Of a DNA stretch of 55,819 nucleotides, positions 9,461 to 20,469 are shown piece after piece. Origin of the DNA: Azolla pinnata (lineage: Eukaryota; Streptophyta; Polypodiopsida; Salviniales; Salviniaceae). The notes under the pieces are model-generated. The model did no database searches. It was not told where the DNA came from and saw only the letters and a list, made by a program, of their open reading frames with translations. The position numbers and the translations under genes are program-made. Every line of letters starts with the position of its first letter. Position 1 is the stretch's first letter. Where the stretch lies: assembly GCA_037176905.1 (NCBI GenBank), contig JBBBWG010026358.1:15825-71643 (forward strand), read 5' to 3'.

Positions 9461-10533
9461 TCTTTATATTATAAGAACAAAGTAAGAGTTTGAACTATTG
9501 AAAGAAGATATAAAATAATAGAAGAAAAGAGTAGAGTAAATTGATAATAAAAGAGTGGGTTTATTAGAATAGATTGAGTACAAGGACGAGGCGGATATAA
9601 AGTAGGTTTGGAGCTAAAGACTAACATTTATTTAAACTAATTTGATATAATATATATGTCTTTAGTTATAGGTTTTTATAGAATAGCCTTAAGATTTCTA
9701 GAATGTTTTAGACCTAAAATGTTGTTACTTCTTACTCTGGTCATTTGCATATAATGTGCCGAAAACGTCAGGACACTAATCCCCTCCAAACATTAGAATC
9801 GAGACCCGATCCTAAGACTTATGCTTCTTACTTACACTCTTATTTGTTTCTTGCTCTCTTTTGCTTCAATGTCTCTAGGCCTTCTTGTTCAACCCCTTTG
9901 TATACGAAACACCAAAAACATCAAGATACTCACCACTTCCAAACATCAAGATACTCACCACTTCCAAACATCATTAGAATTGAAACTCAATTTTAAAACT
10001 TATGCCTCTAAGAACAGTCGTCTTTTATCTATTATTATACACACCCCTTTTACTTTATGTGTTTGTTTATTTTTTTGCTTAATTGTTGTGCCTATTTGTA
10101 TATGGCATGCAACTTGAGATGAGAAGAGAGGAGGTTGAGTTTAACAAGCTGACTACCTACCGAACACGAGACAATCTTTTGCAAAAACCCAATTTATAGT
10201 ACCCAGTGTCACAAGACTCTTGTGACACTTCGACATCTACGTGGTAGTATTGAACGATCGAACAAGTGATATCAGCTGGAACAAAGGTGACTATCGGGCT
10301 CGTAGGGTCCTGGAATCTAGAATCTTAATGGTCGCGGGGGCGAGTCTGCAGAATCTTAAATCGGCCAGGATTCTAGCGAGCTCTCTAAGCAAGTCTCTAG
10401 AATGTTATTGAGAAACCTGTTATTCAAAGTATTTGATCTAGAACTCCCCAGAACATTCCCGCGGTCTCTTTGTTAGGCATTAAAGCATGTATTGAGAGAA
10501 GGATCAGGTATAATTTACTTGTAACCGCCCGCT
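9461..10533 (+). other. AT-rich flank of the retroelement, possible LTR remnant
   Basis: Includes a short direct repeat (ATCAAGATACTCACCACTTCC at about 9920-9962, two copies of about 26 bp) and a perfect 11-bp-arm inverted repeat at 10206-10228. The 10140-10530 part is less AT-rich and may be part of an old LTR, but I could not find a matching partner. Confidence 0.4.
10206..10228. repeat. Perfect hairpin, 11-bp arms
   Basis: GTGTCACAAGA, a single C, then TCTTGTGACAC. Perfect inverted repeat with a one-base loop centre. Confidence 0.9.
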
Positions 10534-11285
10534 TTGAAACTTTCTCACAAGAATGAAATGTTTAAGCTAAAGAAAGTCGGACGCCCGAGTGTCCCACATT
10601 ACAAGAGCATCTGCATACATATATATTGTTTTCTTTCTCAATTTGGGAAAGCTCGATCGTCTGGTAAACAGTTGATGTCACCACCATCGCCAGCACCACC
10701 ACCATTATTACCATTGATTGGTGTGGCCTTAAAAAAGTGTTTGCAGGGCAACAACCATCAAGAGCATGTGCGAATAAACCTCTTTCCCGTCTGAGGGACG
10801 GGGCTCGTCTCCTTCTTCGGGCCACGCTTTGTCAGGTTCATCTGCTTTGTCAGAACAATCTTGAATGGCATCCATCGCCTCCTTCAAAGTGGCGAAGGCG
10901 TGAATTGGGAGGAGGAGGAGGAGGAGGAGGGCCCCTCCAGATAGCTCCAAGCGACAAATGCTGCTTACTGTATGCAGATGCTGGAAGACATTTCGCAGAA
11001 AGCCACATGTCAGAAAGAAGAGCCCCATTCATGCGCCTCTGTGACTACGTATCTGTCGACAGCGGCTCGCCTTGAACCCGAACCAAACCATTGTAACCGG
11101 CTTTTAATTAAGTAAAAGCTTTCAAAAAAACCCCAGCCTGACGATTCGATCTGGCTCGGTCTGACGTGCAGGTTTGGGGATTCTTTCTTTTTTTCTATAG
11201 AACGGCTTCGTTCAGGTTCGGTTCGGTTCGAGGCATTGCCGATTCGGCTTAAAAGGCTCCGAGCCAGAGCCCGTGTGCTGGTAAA
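10534..11285. other. Unassigned region with a possible minus-strand peptide remnant
   Basis: On the minus strand about 10800-10900 reads ATLKEAMDAIQDCSDKADEP and continues without a stop, which looks more protein-like than its neighbours. I do not recognise a family and see no supporting exons. A GGA run lies at about 10909-10930. I see nothing firm here. Confidence 0.25.
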
Positions 11286-11413
11286 ACGGTTTCCAAACCG
11301 GTTCCGTAACAAGAGAGCAAGCTATGCAATGGCAGAGAAAAGTTTGGATTTTGAATCTCATGGCGAGAGAAACGGCTGAATAAGCTCAGTTTGAGCTGAA
11401 CCGATTCGGGGTC

Positions 11414-11550
11414 AACCGGTTTTAGACCAAACCGGTTCGGAAACGGTTTTCCAGCTTGACATATTCTTGAATGGTTTTAGACCAAACCGGTTGGAGAACT
11501 GCTTTCAAGTTTGACATTTTCTAAATGGTTTAGGTTCAAACGGCTTGGCT
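11414..11550 (+). repeat. AACCGGTT-containing 55-bp tandem repeat
   Basis: GGTTTTAGACCAAACCGGTT occurs at 11418-11437 and 11473-11492, each followed by a related GAAnACnGnTTTnCAnnTTGACAT stretch. A degenerate third copy starts near 11526. The palindrome AACCGGTT also appears at about 11294. GT-rich flanks, no gene. Confidence 0.8.
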
Positions 11551-11799
11551 TAGGAATTTCTTAAGCGGGGTTTAGGGTGCTTTTCTGAGCTTCTTCTAGA
11601 TTATTAAGCTCATGCCCTTTTGTCCTCTCAATGTTGAATGCTCTGAGCTCTGTATCAGACTTCCCTTACAGGCTCCGTCTCGACAGCTCTGATGATAACG
11701 CCTTCTTGTGCTCTTCGAAAAACACTCCCCGCGGAATCATGTGTGAAAGCATATGAAATTCCATCCCAATGTCCCAGCTAGCGACACCATGGCAACGCA

Positions 11800-11807
11800 C
11801 GGAGGAA

Positions 11808-11844
<37 letters not shown>

Positions 11845-12560
11845 GTGATGATTGAACCATGGGCCCTTCACAGTATATATTGGAAGACTCGGCATCGAAT
11901 GGGCTATGCATACATACGTACAAAATACACATGCATGCATGCATGCATGGATAGACAGGTGCTCTTGTGCATGATGGGCCCAGGTGCTCGTATCGGAACA
12001 AACCAAGGCAAACATGGAGAAAAACAGATCTCAAAGGATCGAAGCCCGAGATTCTCGCCCGTTCCAGCGATTCTTTTACAGAGTCAGTGCCTGGTGTCAC
12101 AATACAGTGGCATAAGATATATAAGATATATATATATATATATATATGCATACTTTGGTGACGATCGAACTTATATCTGGCAGCCACACACCTGTCAGTC
12201 GATCTCGCATCGGGTGAAACGATCGATTCACATTGTAGCAGAGCACCGCGGTTAAAGGTCAAGAAAGTCGGGATCGAGACTCGCCAATGTGCCCCTGACA
12301 TTGGCATGTGGGCCACAAGGGCTCACCGGACGGAGTACGAATGTGAAACCGCCCGACTCTCAGACCCGACAACTGCGACAACTCCGTATCTGTACGTCTC
12401 TGTATGCATGTAAGTCTGTATGTCTATGTATGTAAGTCTGTATGTCTATGTATGTATGTATGCATGTATGTATGTATGTATATGCATGTATGTATGTATA
12501 TATATGCATGTATGTATGTATGTATAGGCATGTATGTATGTATGTATGGGCATGGCTGGG
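11800..12560 (+). repeat. Cluster of microsatellites: GAT, TGCA, TA, GTAT
   Basis: GAT run about 11806-11845, GCAT run about 11934-11950, TA run about 12117-12147, and a GTAT/GTATGCAT run about 12397-12548. Open reading on either strand in this stretch is produced by the repeats. Confidence 0.9.
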
Positions 12561-12854
12561 TGTACACAAAGATGGATTGCACCATCATCATCGTTGCCGT
12601 CGCGTCGCGATCCGTAACGAGGGAATCGCAAACCATATGCAATTGCGAGGCACAATGAAAGAACCCCACCATCATCTCGATCGCCATTTTTTCTTTCGGT
12701 CTGTAACTCGAGCTCGAGCTCAAAAATGTTACGAGCAGAACCATTCACTGGCCTCTATACCATACCACGTGGTTACTGTTCCACACTTTATATATGGTTG
12801 AGCTATTGCGGTCAACTATTTGCGATGTTTCGTACATCGCAAAAGCCGCTTCGT

Positions 12855-13084
12855 AGAAGCGCATTGGGGAGGCATCATCATCATCATCATCATCATCATC
12901 ACCAGCATCATCATCAACATCAACATCAACATCAACATCACCATCACCATCACCATCATCACCATCACCATCACCATCATCACCATCATCATCATCACCA
13001 TAATCACCACCACCATCATCATCATCATCAAGCGCATTGGGGAGGCATCATTATCATCACCATCATCATCACCACCACCATCAC

Positions 13085-13116
<32 letters not shown>

Positions 13117-13562
13117 CCATCAAGCGCATCGGGGAGGCATCAACATCATCATCATCACCATCAAGCGCATTGGGAGGCATCACCACCATCACCATCATCA
13201 TCACCATCATCATCACCACCATCATCACCACCATCACCATCATCACCATCAAGCGCATTGGGGAGGCATCATCACCACCACCATCACCATCACCATATCA
13301 TCACCATCATCATCATCAAGCGCATTGGGGAGGCATCATCACCATCACCATCACCATCACCACCAGCATCACCACCATCATCACCATCACCATCATCACC
13401 ATCACCAGATCATCACCACCATCATAATCATCATCATCATCATCATCAAGCGCATTGGGGAGGCATCATCATCATCACTATCACCACCATCATCACCATG
13501 GTCACCATCGTCACCACCACCACCATCATCACCATCATCATTATCAAGCGCATTGGCGATGC
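12855..13562 (+). repeat. Composite satellite: CAT/CAC microsatellite with a recurring GCGCATTGGGGAGGCATC core
   Basis: About 700 bp of CAT, CAC and ATC runs interrupted about eight times by a core of roughly 20 bases, AAGCGCATTGGGGAGGCATC. Cores begin near 12856, 13030, 13122, 13163, 13250, 13319, 13449 and 13545. Cores are nearly identical while the spacers vary from about 20 to 150 bases. The last core diverges to GCGCATTGGCGATGCGATG. Translation gives only His-rich, Ser-rich or Met-rich low complexity. Confidence 0.92.
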
Positions 13563-14721
13563 GATGTCTTTGGCCGCAGACCGTGTTTTTCCTTCTTCTC
13601 CTTTAGGGTTTAGTCGACAGTGGCTCCACAAAAACAAAGCCGCATCTCAATGCATGTTGGATCCGTCGACCTGTTTTCCTCCTCTGAAATCGAGCTCCAT
13701 CTCCCAACAATTGCAAACAATAATAACCATTCGAGCTCGATCTCTCAACAATTGCAAACACAACCATTCGAGCTCGATCCCTCAACAATTAGAAACATAA
13801 CCGTTCCCGCTCGATCTCTCTCAATCCTACAAACATAACCATTCACACTGCAGGGTGAGCTACGGTGTGTTTATTAAGCTCATGGGTCCTTTGCTACAAG
13901 TTCCTACTGGCTTTGGACTTTTGATACTGTTAGCAGTTCTTGTTGTGGTGTCAAGAAAACCACTGTTTTTTTTTTACATTTTGGATGGCTATGGAAGCAC
14001 CAACAGCAAAAAAAAAGAAAGCTCAATCTCTTTTTTTTGTTTGTTTTTTTACAACACCTTTGCTTTTCCAATCCAAAGAAGAGAAAAGCAGCACCAGTTG
14101 AGTTGATTGATCTTCTTTTTTTTTGTTTTCTCTTGAACCAATTTCTTTGACAAGGAAAAGAATGGAGAGGGGTTGGGTTTTTCCAAGCTTTTTTTGTAGG
14201 GAAGGGTGTATGTACATACTGTTTTTCTGATCACTCAGAACAAGAAAAGGAAGGAAGAAGGAAGGAGAAGAGAAAGAGAAGAGAAAGAGAAGGGAAGGGA
14301 AGGAAAAGGAAAGGAAAGAGGGTGGTACAATTGGGGGAAATGTGGTTTGTTTTATACCTTATTACATCAGTGAATTGGTGATGATTGATTGATTGATCGG
14401 TTTGGTTGATGGCGACGAATGGTTGGTTGATGATGAGGAACAATCGGGTGATGAATTGGTGGCGGCGGCGGTGGGGAATTTCGATTCGATTCGATGGCGA
14501 TTCGATTTTTTGGTAGATGGCGATGGTGATTTGGTGAGATGCTTCTGAATTTTGGCGATGGTGAATCGGTGAGATGCTGCGCCTGCGATTGGGCGATGGC
14601 GGATTGGTGAGATGATGCTGCGCTGAATTTGGTGGTCATGCTCTGAGTTTTGGCGATGGTGATTCGCTGAGATGCTGCTGACTGAGAGTTCTGGCGATGG
14701 TGGATCCGCGTCACTGCTCCC
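13563..14721. other. bHLH 3' flank with T-tracts and GGCGATGG repeats
   Basis: Contains a short CAACAATTnnAAACA direct repeat with GAGCTCGATCTC (about 13680-13800), several T8-T9 tracts, a GGAAGGAAGA-type purine run (about 14250-14320) and a loose minisatellite of TTTGGCGATGGTGATTCGnTGAGATGCTG units (about 14450-14700). Probably bHLH 3' UTR and downstream DNA. Confidence 0.55.
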
Positions 14722-16994
14722 TTACCTTCGCCCTTGCCGCAGGGCTAGGGTTTTGAAGCAGAGCTTCTTGGGCCTCCGCTGCAGCTCCTTCACGATCACC
14801 CGCTCCAGCTTCTCCTGCAGATCCACCCCTTCCATCCTCGCCATGTCGGTAATCTGGCCACGAAGTGCCATCGCCATAGCTTAGATCAAACGAACAAACA
14901 CAGAGAGAGAGAGAGAGAGGGAGGGAGGGAGGGAGGAAGAGGGGGGGAAATTGCAGGTTTTGTGGAGCGCAGGGAGGTGGTTTAGGGTTAGGGCTAGGGT
15001 TAGGGTTAGGGTTAGAGGAAGAGGGGGAGAAATTGCAGGTTTTTGGGGAGCGCAGGGCGGTGGTTTAGGGTTAGGGTTAGGGTTAGGGTTAGAGGAAGAA
15101 GCAGAGATTGCAGGTTTCTGGGGAACGCAGGACTGTGTTTTTAGGGTTAGGGTTAGAGGAAGAAGGAGAGATTGCATGTTTTTGGGCAGGACTGTGTTTT
15201 TAGGGTTAGGGTTAGAGGAAGGAGGAGAGATTGCAGGTTTTTGGGGGGGACGCAGGACCGTGTCTTTAGGGTTAGGGTTAGGGTTAGGGCAAGAAGGAGA
15301 GATTGCAGGTTTTTGGGGGGGACGCAGGACTTTGTCTTTAGGGTTAGGGGAAGAAGGAGAGATTGCAGGGTTTTGGGGGAACGCCGGACTGTGTTTCTAG
15401 GGTTAGTTAGAGTTAGGGTTAGGATTAGGGTTAGAGGAAGGAGGAGAGATTGCAGGTTTTAGGGGGGGACGCAGGACTGTGTTTTTAGGGTTAGGGTTAG
15501 GGTTAGGGTTAGAGGAAGAAGGAGAGATTGCAGGGTTTTGGGGGGAACACGCCGGACTGTGTTTCTAGGGTTAGGGTTAGAGGAAGAAGGAGAGATTGCA
15601 GGGTTTTGAGGGGAACGCCGGACTGTGTTTCTAGGGTTAGGGTTAGGGTTAGGGTTAGGGTTAGAGGAAGAAGCAGAGATTGCAGGGTTTTGGGGGGGAA
15701 CGCCGGACTGTGTTTCTAGGGTTAGGGTTAGGGTTTGTGGGGTTACCTTGCCATGGATGCAGTGGAAGCTGCTGTGGGCGGAGGAGGTGAGCGTGGCGTT
15801 GGAGATGTCGATGCTGCGGCGCTGCAGGAGCGTGAGGACGCCGGACCAGACGCCCTTGCGGCGAGGGAGGTTGAGCGTGATGAACACATCGGGGCCGAAG
15901 ATGCGCACAGTGACCTCGATGCTCGCCACGTCCTGCGGGCTAGGGTTAGGGTTAGGGTTAGGACTGTTAGGGTTAGGACTGTTAGGGTTAGGGTTAGGGT
16001 TAGGACGGTTAGGGTTAGGGTTAGGGCTGTTAGGGTTAGGGTTAGGACTGTTAGGGTTAGGGTTAGGGTTTCGCTGGCCGCCATCGCCGTCCTCTTCCTG
16101 CACCACGTACGTCACGCTCGCCCTCAGCTTCAACCTCTCTGCCGCCTGCTTCTTCTGCTTCCGCTTCTGCCGCTGCTGCTGCGGCAGCTTCGCCGCCATC
16201 GCCATGGCGTCCTCGTCCTCTTCTGCTTCGTCGTCTTCTTCGTCGTCTTCGTCTTCGTCTTCGTCTTCTTCGAGGTCGTCGTCCTCGCCCTTGACGACCT
16301 GCACTTTCCCAAGCGATGGCGATGGCGATGGCGACGGCGACGGCGACGACAGAGACGATGCTGCAGACGGCGGCGGCGGCGCGGCGGCGCCCATCAGATC
16401 CACCATCTCCGCCTTCTTCTGCTCCAGCTCCTGCAGCGTCCCCCACAGCGACTGTATGTACGTGATTACCTCCGTCAAGACTGTGATCCGATCCGTGTGC
16501 TGCAGAAGAAGAAGAAAGAAGAAAGAAGAGGAGGAAGAAAGAAGAAGGAGCCATGGGAGAAACAGTGAGAAGCTCTCTCTGGCTATGGCGAGAAGCAGGA
16601 GGAAGCTTTGCAGGAAGCTCTGGCCATGGCCATGGCTATGGCTATGGCTATGGCGAGCAGCAGCAGCAGAAGAAGAAGCAAGGGGATCTTTCCTTACCTT
16701 GAGCTTGAGCTTGGGGATGAGCGATTGCAGGATGCAGAAGGACTCGCGCATGCTCTTGCGCCGCTGCCTCTCCGACAGGATATGGACCTCGCGCTGGGAC
16801 ATGGCGCCTCGAGCTCGAGCTCGAGCTCGAGCTCGACCTCCTCTTCCTCCTGCTGCTCCATCGCCATCGCCATCGCCATCATCTGCTCCTCCTTCTTCTT
16901 CTTCTTCCTCCTCCTCCTCCTCGCTCCTGAGGTTTCCACGCTCCTTGGCCCCATCGCCATCGCCATGGCCGTCGCCGAAGCTGCTGCTCTTTCC

Positions 16995-17030
<36 letters not shown>

Positions 17031-17936
17031 CTTCGCGTCGCCATGGCTGCTGCTTCTGCTGCCGTCGCCATGGCTGCTTCTTCTGCTGCTGCTGCTGCTG
17101 CTGCTGCCATCGCCATGGCTGCTGCTTCTGCTGCTGCTGCTGCCATCGCCATGGCTGCTGCTGCTGCCATCGCCATGGCTGTTGTTCACGCGCTGCGGCC
17201 TGCGCAGAGACGAGTTCCGCCTCCGTATGATCTTCACATGCGACAGCGGCTTCACGTCCTCCTCCTCCTCCTCCTCCTCGCCATCGCCATCGCCATCGCC
17301 GTCCTCCTCCTCCTCGCTGCTTCCTCCCTGCTTCTTCCTCTTGCACCCTGCTACCCTCCCTCCTCCCCCTCCTCCTCCTCCTCCTCCTCCTCCATCTCTG
17401 CAGCCCTCCGCCGGCATGCCCCCGCTGCCTCTGGTGGAGAAGCTCGACAGCGCGCTGGCTATGGCCGACAGCTTCAGCACCGAGCTGTAGCTGGCCGCGT
17501 TCTCCGCGATGATGGCCGCCATGCCGACGCCATGGCCATGCCCATGGCTGCTGTTGTTGCTGTTGTTGCAGAAGACGGGGGAGTCGGGGAGCAGAACCAT
17601 GGAGGGGGAGGAAGCGGAGGTTGCGGTGGTGGTGCTGTTGATGGAGGAGGAGGAGGAAGTGCTGTGGTTGTGGAGGAGCCATGGCAGGGACGGATCTGCA
17701 GCCGAAGCGGCTGCAGCGATGGCGGCGGCGGAGCAGAGGGGAGAATTAGGGTTTAGGGCGGCATTGGAGCAGCACCAGGCGAAGGCGTGAGGGTGCGAGG
17801 ATCCATGGCCGTGCTCCTCCTCCTCCTCCTCTTCCTCCTCCTCCTCCTCCTCCTCCTCCTCTTCCTCGCAGTCCGCTTCGAACTCGTGCATGATGAGCTC
17901 TGGCGAGAGCAGGTTGAGGAAAGAGTCGGGGTCCAT
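14722..17936 (-). CDS. bHLH95: bHLH transcription factor, ZHOUPI/bHLH95-like, with long low-complexity insertions
   Basis: Nuclear DNA-binding protein. Exons on the minus strand: 17936-16698, 16499-15747 and, less surely, 14853-14722; about 707 aa against roughly 300 usual for bHLH95. The basic region SQREVHILSERQRRKSMRES carries H385, E389 and R393, the E-box-contacting set. Helix 1 ends IPKLKLK at 413; helix 2 follows the 198-nt intron (DRITVLTEVITYIQSLWGTL). A C-terminal ACT-like block (about 605-664: VTVRIFGPDVFITLNLPRRK, then GVWSGVLTLLQRRSIDISNA) matches the ZHOUPI layout. The last exon, MARMEGVDLQEKLERVIVKE, resembles the family's C-terminal helix, but its acceptor (CAG before ATT at 14853) was chosen by phase, and a GTAAGG beside the stop could be a further donor. 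Between domains lie Glu, Ser-His-Gly-Asp, Asp-Glu and Pro-Asn runs. The start is the first ATG (MDPDSFLNLLSPE). Confidence 0.75.
14935..15740 (+). repeat. TTAGGG-bearing minisatellite, about 11 copies, in a bHLH intron
   Basis: Units of 55-85 bp read GAGGAAGAAGGAGAGATTGC, AGGGTTTTGGGGGGAACGC, nGGACTGTGTTT, then one to six TTAGGG units. Starts near 14935, 15016, 15093, 15155, 15215, 15290, 15348, 15435, 15512, 15571 and 15664. The repeat is of the TTAGGG kind, not TTTAGGG, and length varies mainly by TTAGGG number. It fills the 15746-14854 intron of the minus-strand bHLH gene. Confidence 0.92.
15940..16073 (-). repeat. Telomere-type (CCCTAA)n translated as Pro-Asn repeats in the bHLH gene
   Basis: A run of CCCTAA units on the coding strand, broken by CAGTCC or CCGTCC, translates in frame as repeated PNPNPNS between the bHLH and ACT-like blocks. 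The only good nearby donor (GTACGT at 16110) with the AG at 15933 would remove 178 nt and destroy the ACT-like frame, so retention and translation look more likely than splicing out. Confidence 0.75.
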
Positions 17937-18243
17937 CGCAGAGACAGAGACGACGGCGGGAGCTGGAAGCTATGGCGACGCGGAGACTACACTAGCGCGC
18001 CTGTGTCCGTCTGAGCGTCAGAGAAGGTTTGGTTCTGTTTTCTAGGGTTTTGGAGGCGGCTATGGAGGACTCCGGAGGAGACGAAAGCAGCAGAGGAGGA
18101 AGAAACAGAAGGAACGCTTCTGTTTTCTGTCGTCTCGGCCTTTTAAAGGGGGGGGCGGGGGGGCTTCTCTCTTTCTCTCTGTGTCGAAGCTCCGCCATCG
18201 CCATAGCTCGCTGCTCTGCAGAAAACACCACGTGGGCGGCTCA
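17937..18243 (-). promoter_or_regulatory. bHLH 5' UTR/promoter region
   Basis: Upstream of the ATG at 17936. A CCCCCTTTAAAAGGCC segment on the minus strand at about 18134-18149 is a possible TATA-like element about 200 bases before the start codon. Confidence 0.35.
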
Positions 18244-18362
18244 CGAACCGGTGACGACGACGACGTACTTTCGTACGTACATACGCACTGGAATACGCCA
18301 CCACGCGTATACCGTATAGCCCCCAGACCGTACGTATACGCTGTAGAATACGTCTCCCCAAA
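18244..18362. promoter_or_regulatory. CGTACGTATACG-rich element upstream of the bHLH gene
   Basis: TTTCGTACGTACATACG, then CCGTACGTATACGCTGTAG and AATACGTCTCC. It shares TACGTATACG and ATACGTCTC with the clusters before gene 2. Function is inferred only from recurrence. Confidence 0.4.
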
Positions 18363-20460
18363 TCAATAAGCTGCGGTTTTATACCGATGCCGGCTTCCGG
18401 AAAAGATCGGGAAGCGAACTTAAACGCCCGATCTTCTCTGAATTTTTCCGCTCGCATCGATTCTGCATTCTGCGATCGACGAGTCTTAGCGATTCTGGAG
18501 TCTGATTAATCGGTTCACGCGTTCGTTCGCTGTCGATCGAGCGCGAACCGATCCGTCGATTCGATGCTAGTTGAGCTCGCAATGAATCGGCCAGAATGTT
18601 AATCGATCGATCGATCGATCGCGCATTGATCTTCCAAACCTATGCGGCGGTAATTTGTAATGTGGATCTAGTGTACTCTTGTTGGGCGTCTTTTGGTAGC
18701 TTTCCTATGTTGTGTATATATATATATATATAGTTGCGCAATTTACCCAAACCTAACCAGAAATGAATCTGTTTTTCTGCTTCTTAAAACGTTCTAGATT
18801 ACATCGTAATTGAGATATGCGAAATTCTTTTGTGTTTGATGGTAAACAAGGACCCCAAAGAGTATTATTGATCTGCGACGAGTTTTGCTTGTTGAAGCAA
18901 GCCGGAATTAATTTCGTGAAAAAGTTTTCCAGTTGCGATTCGGATTGCTCCCATTCATTTTTACGTGTGGGTAGTGGATACACTTTTTAGTTTGTAAAAT
19001 TGTAGTTGAGGTGGAGGTGAAATGCGAGGAACTCTTCCCAGCAATCAATCAGAAAACAACTCCCTGCGCGATCAGTTACCGATCTATCTGGGTTGCAAAA
19101 AAATTAGAGCGCTCGCATCTATCTGTTGAAGCGAAGAATGCGAGACGGGCCGATCGATCGATGATTTCGATCGGCTGGTATCTCCTGATTCCTCACGCTT
19201 TCGAAACCCCCAGGTCGATATATAAGAACAAAACTGTTCTCTTATACAGTTTTTACAGACCACAACAAAGAGAGAGAGACAGAGACAGAGATAGAGACAG
19301 AAACAGAGACAGAGACAGAGAGAGCGATATAAACCAAAGAGCGGAATCGGGAGCCGCTCGATGTCATGAGCCACAGATGAATGGATCCATGCAGAAACAG
19401 CTATCTGACTGACAGACTACCATGGTGCCGATTCATGTCACGGTCGACGTTATCATCGTTGCCGATTTCCTTCTGTTGTTGTGTGAAATCGTCGGAAGAA
19501 TTTTGAAAGCGGCACCCATCGATCGATCCATCCATCCATCCAATCCAATCCATTCATCATATTCTCCTCATTTGTTCTTATGTTTCCTCTCACCATGGAT
19601 TGATGATGGATGGCAAAAGCCCCCTAAGGGGCCCAAGAACCTCCATTGGCATACTACACACTTTTGTGCCTTTTGAGGTGGTCCACATTTTGGGACCTCT
19701 CTAAAGTTGGTGTCAATTATGAAAAGGCAAGACTATTAAGTCCATATTAGTTTGGCTCCACCCACAACTTCTTATCCCCCCCAACTCTGACATCATGTCG
19801 CCACATTCGGCGAGGAAGAGGAAGGATGCAGGAGCATCCAGCTTAGATTAACTCAAAGTGTGAGAGCCATGCTTTTCACCTTTGCCTTCTCTCCTGCGAC
19901 CAATCATTCGTCCGATCTCCGCTTCGATGCATGACTTTCGCCGAATTTCAATGGCATTCGCCCACCAGAAGATCGGAGCGAGAACATGGGGACTCTTGAT
20001 GGGAATCGCCAAAAAAGAAAAGAAAGAAAGAAGAAATAATAATAAGAGGAGGAGGAGCTAGGAGATCATAACCATCCATAGTTATTTACGATCGATCGCT
20101 ATGGATAAAACCTTTAAAACCAAACCATCTCTTAACTGGCCCCAGAGCCCGCTAGATCGCGCTCTCTGTTGCGCATGTAAACAGCACAACACATGCAGTG
20201 TACTATATAGACTCTGATGTTGTAAGCCTTCCTCGATGGATCGTGTGATATTATCCTCCCTGTTACAGCTGCTGCTGATTGCCTCTTTCGAGAGAAGGCA
20301 TTTCGGAAGCTGCACGATTCCACCTGATCGATTCATTCAGAGGGCAATTATAAACGAGGAATCAGCTCCGAGCCCATTTCGTGGTGTGATTTATCAGGGA
20401 GATCTACTGTTGCCAGGAATATACTTGCACCGAGGAATACAATATATTTCTTCACTAAAA
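18363..20460. other. Intergenic, GATCGATC-rich, no gene seen
   Basis: Holds an ATCG run (about 18602-18622), a TA run (about 18715-18732), a GACAGA run (about 19268-19323) and short ATCCATCC runs near 19520. No family-level coding match, tRNA or rRNA was seen. Confidence 0.5.
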
Positions 20461-20469
20461 GATCATGTG

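Noticed and set aside
10140-10530. Complete LTR with primer-binding site (GTGATATCAGCTGG resembles TGGTATCAGAGC)
   Set aside because: The match is weak and no second LTR or defined ends could be found.
11666-12316. Minus-strand frame of 216 codons
   Set aside because: Contains translated GAT, TA and GCAT runs and no recognisable motif.
12855-13562. CRISPR-like pattern of conserved core and variable spacers
   Set aside because: Plant nuclear context, spacers are microsatellite rather than unique, no cas genes, irregular spacing.
12726-13800. Long His-rich and Ile/Ser-rich open frames (233 and 326 codons)
   Set aside because: They arise from the CAT/CAC repeat, which lacks stops in three frames. 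No domain, no splice logic, and the protein composition changes completely with frame.
14700-14884. Acceptor CTAAG at about 14877 for the last bHLH exon
   Set aside because: It would place the exon in a phase that reaches a stop after about 16 codons. The CAG before 14853 keeps the frame of the family-like helix.
15933-16110. An intron removing the Pro-Asn telomeric tract from the bHLH gene
   Set aside because: The donor GTACGT at 16110 is good, but with the AG at 15933 it removes 178 nt and shifts the strongly family-like ACT block out of frame. Kept as an alternative to test, not as the model.
15625-17756. Plus-strand open frames of 621, 277 and 382 codons across the bHLH gene
   Set aside because: Antisense shadows of the low-complexity bHLH exons. 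The minus strand carries the bHLH, ACT-like and splice signals.
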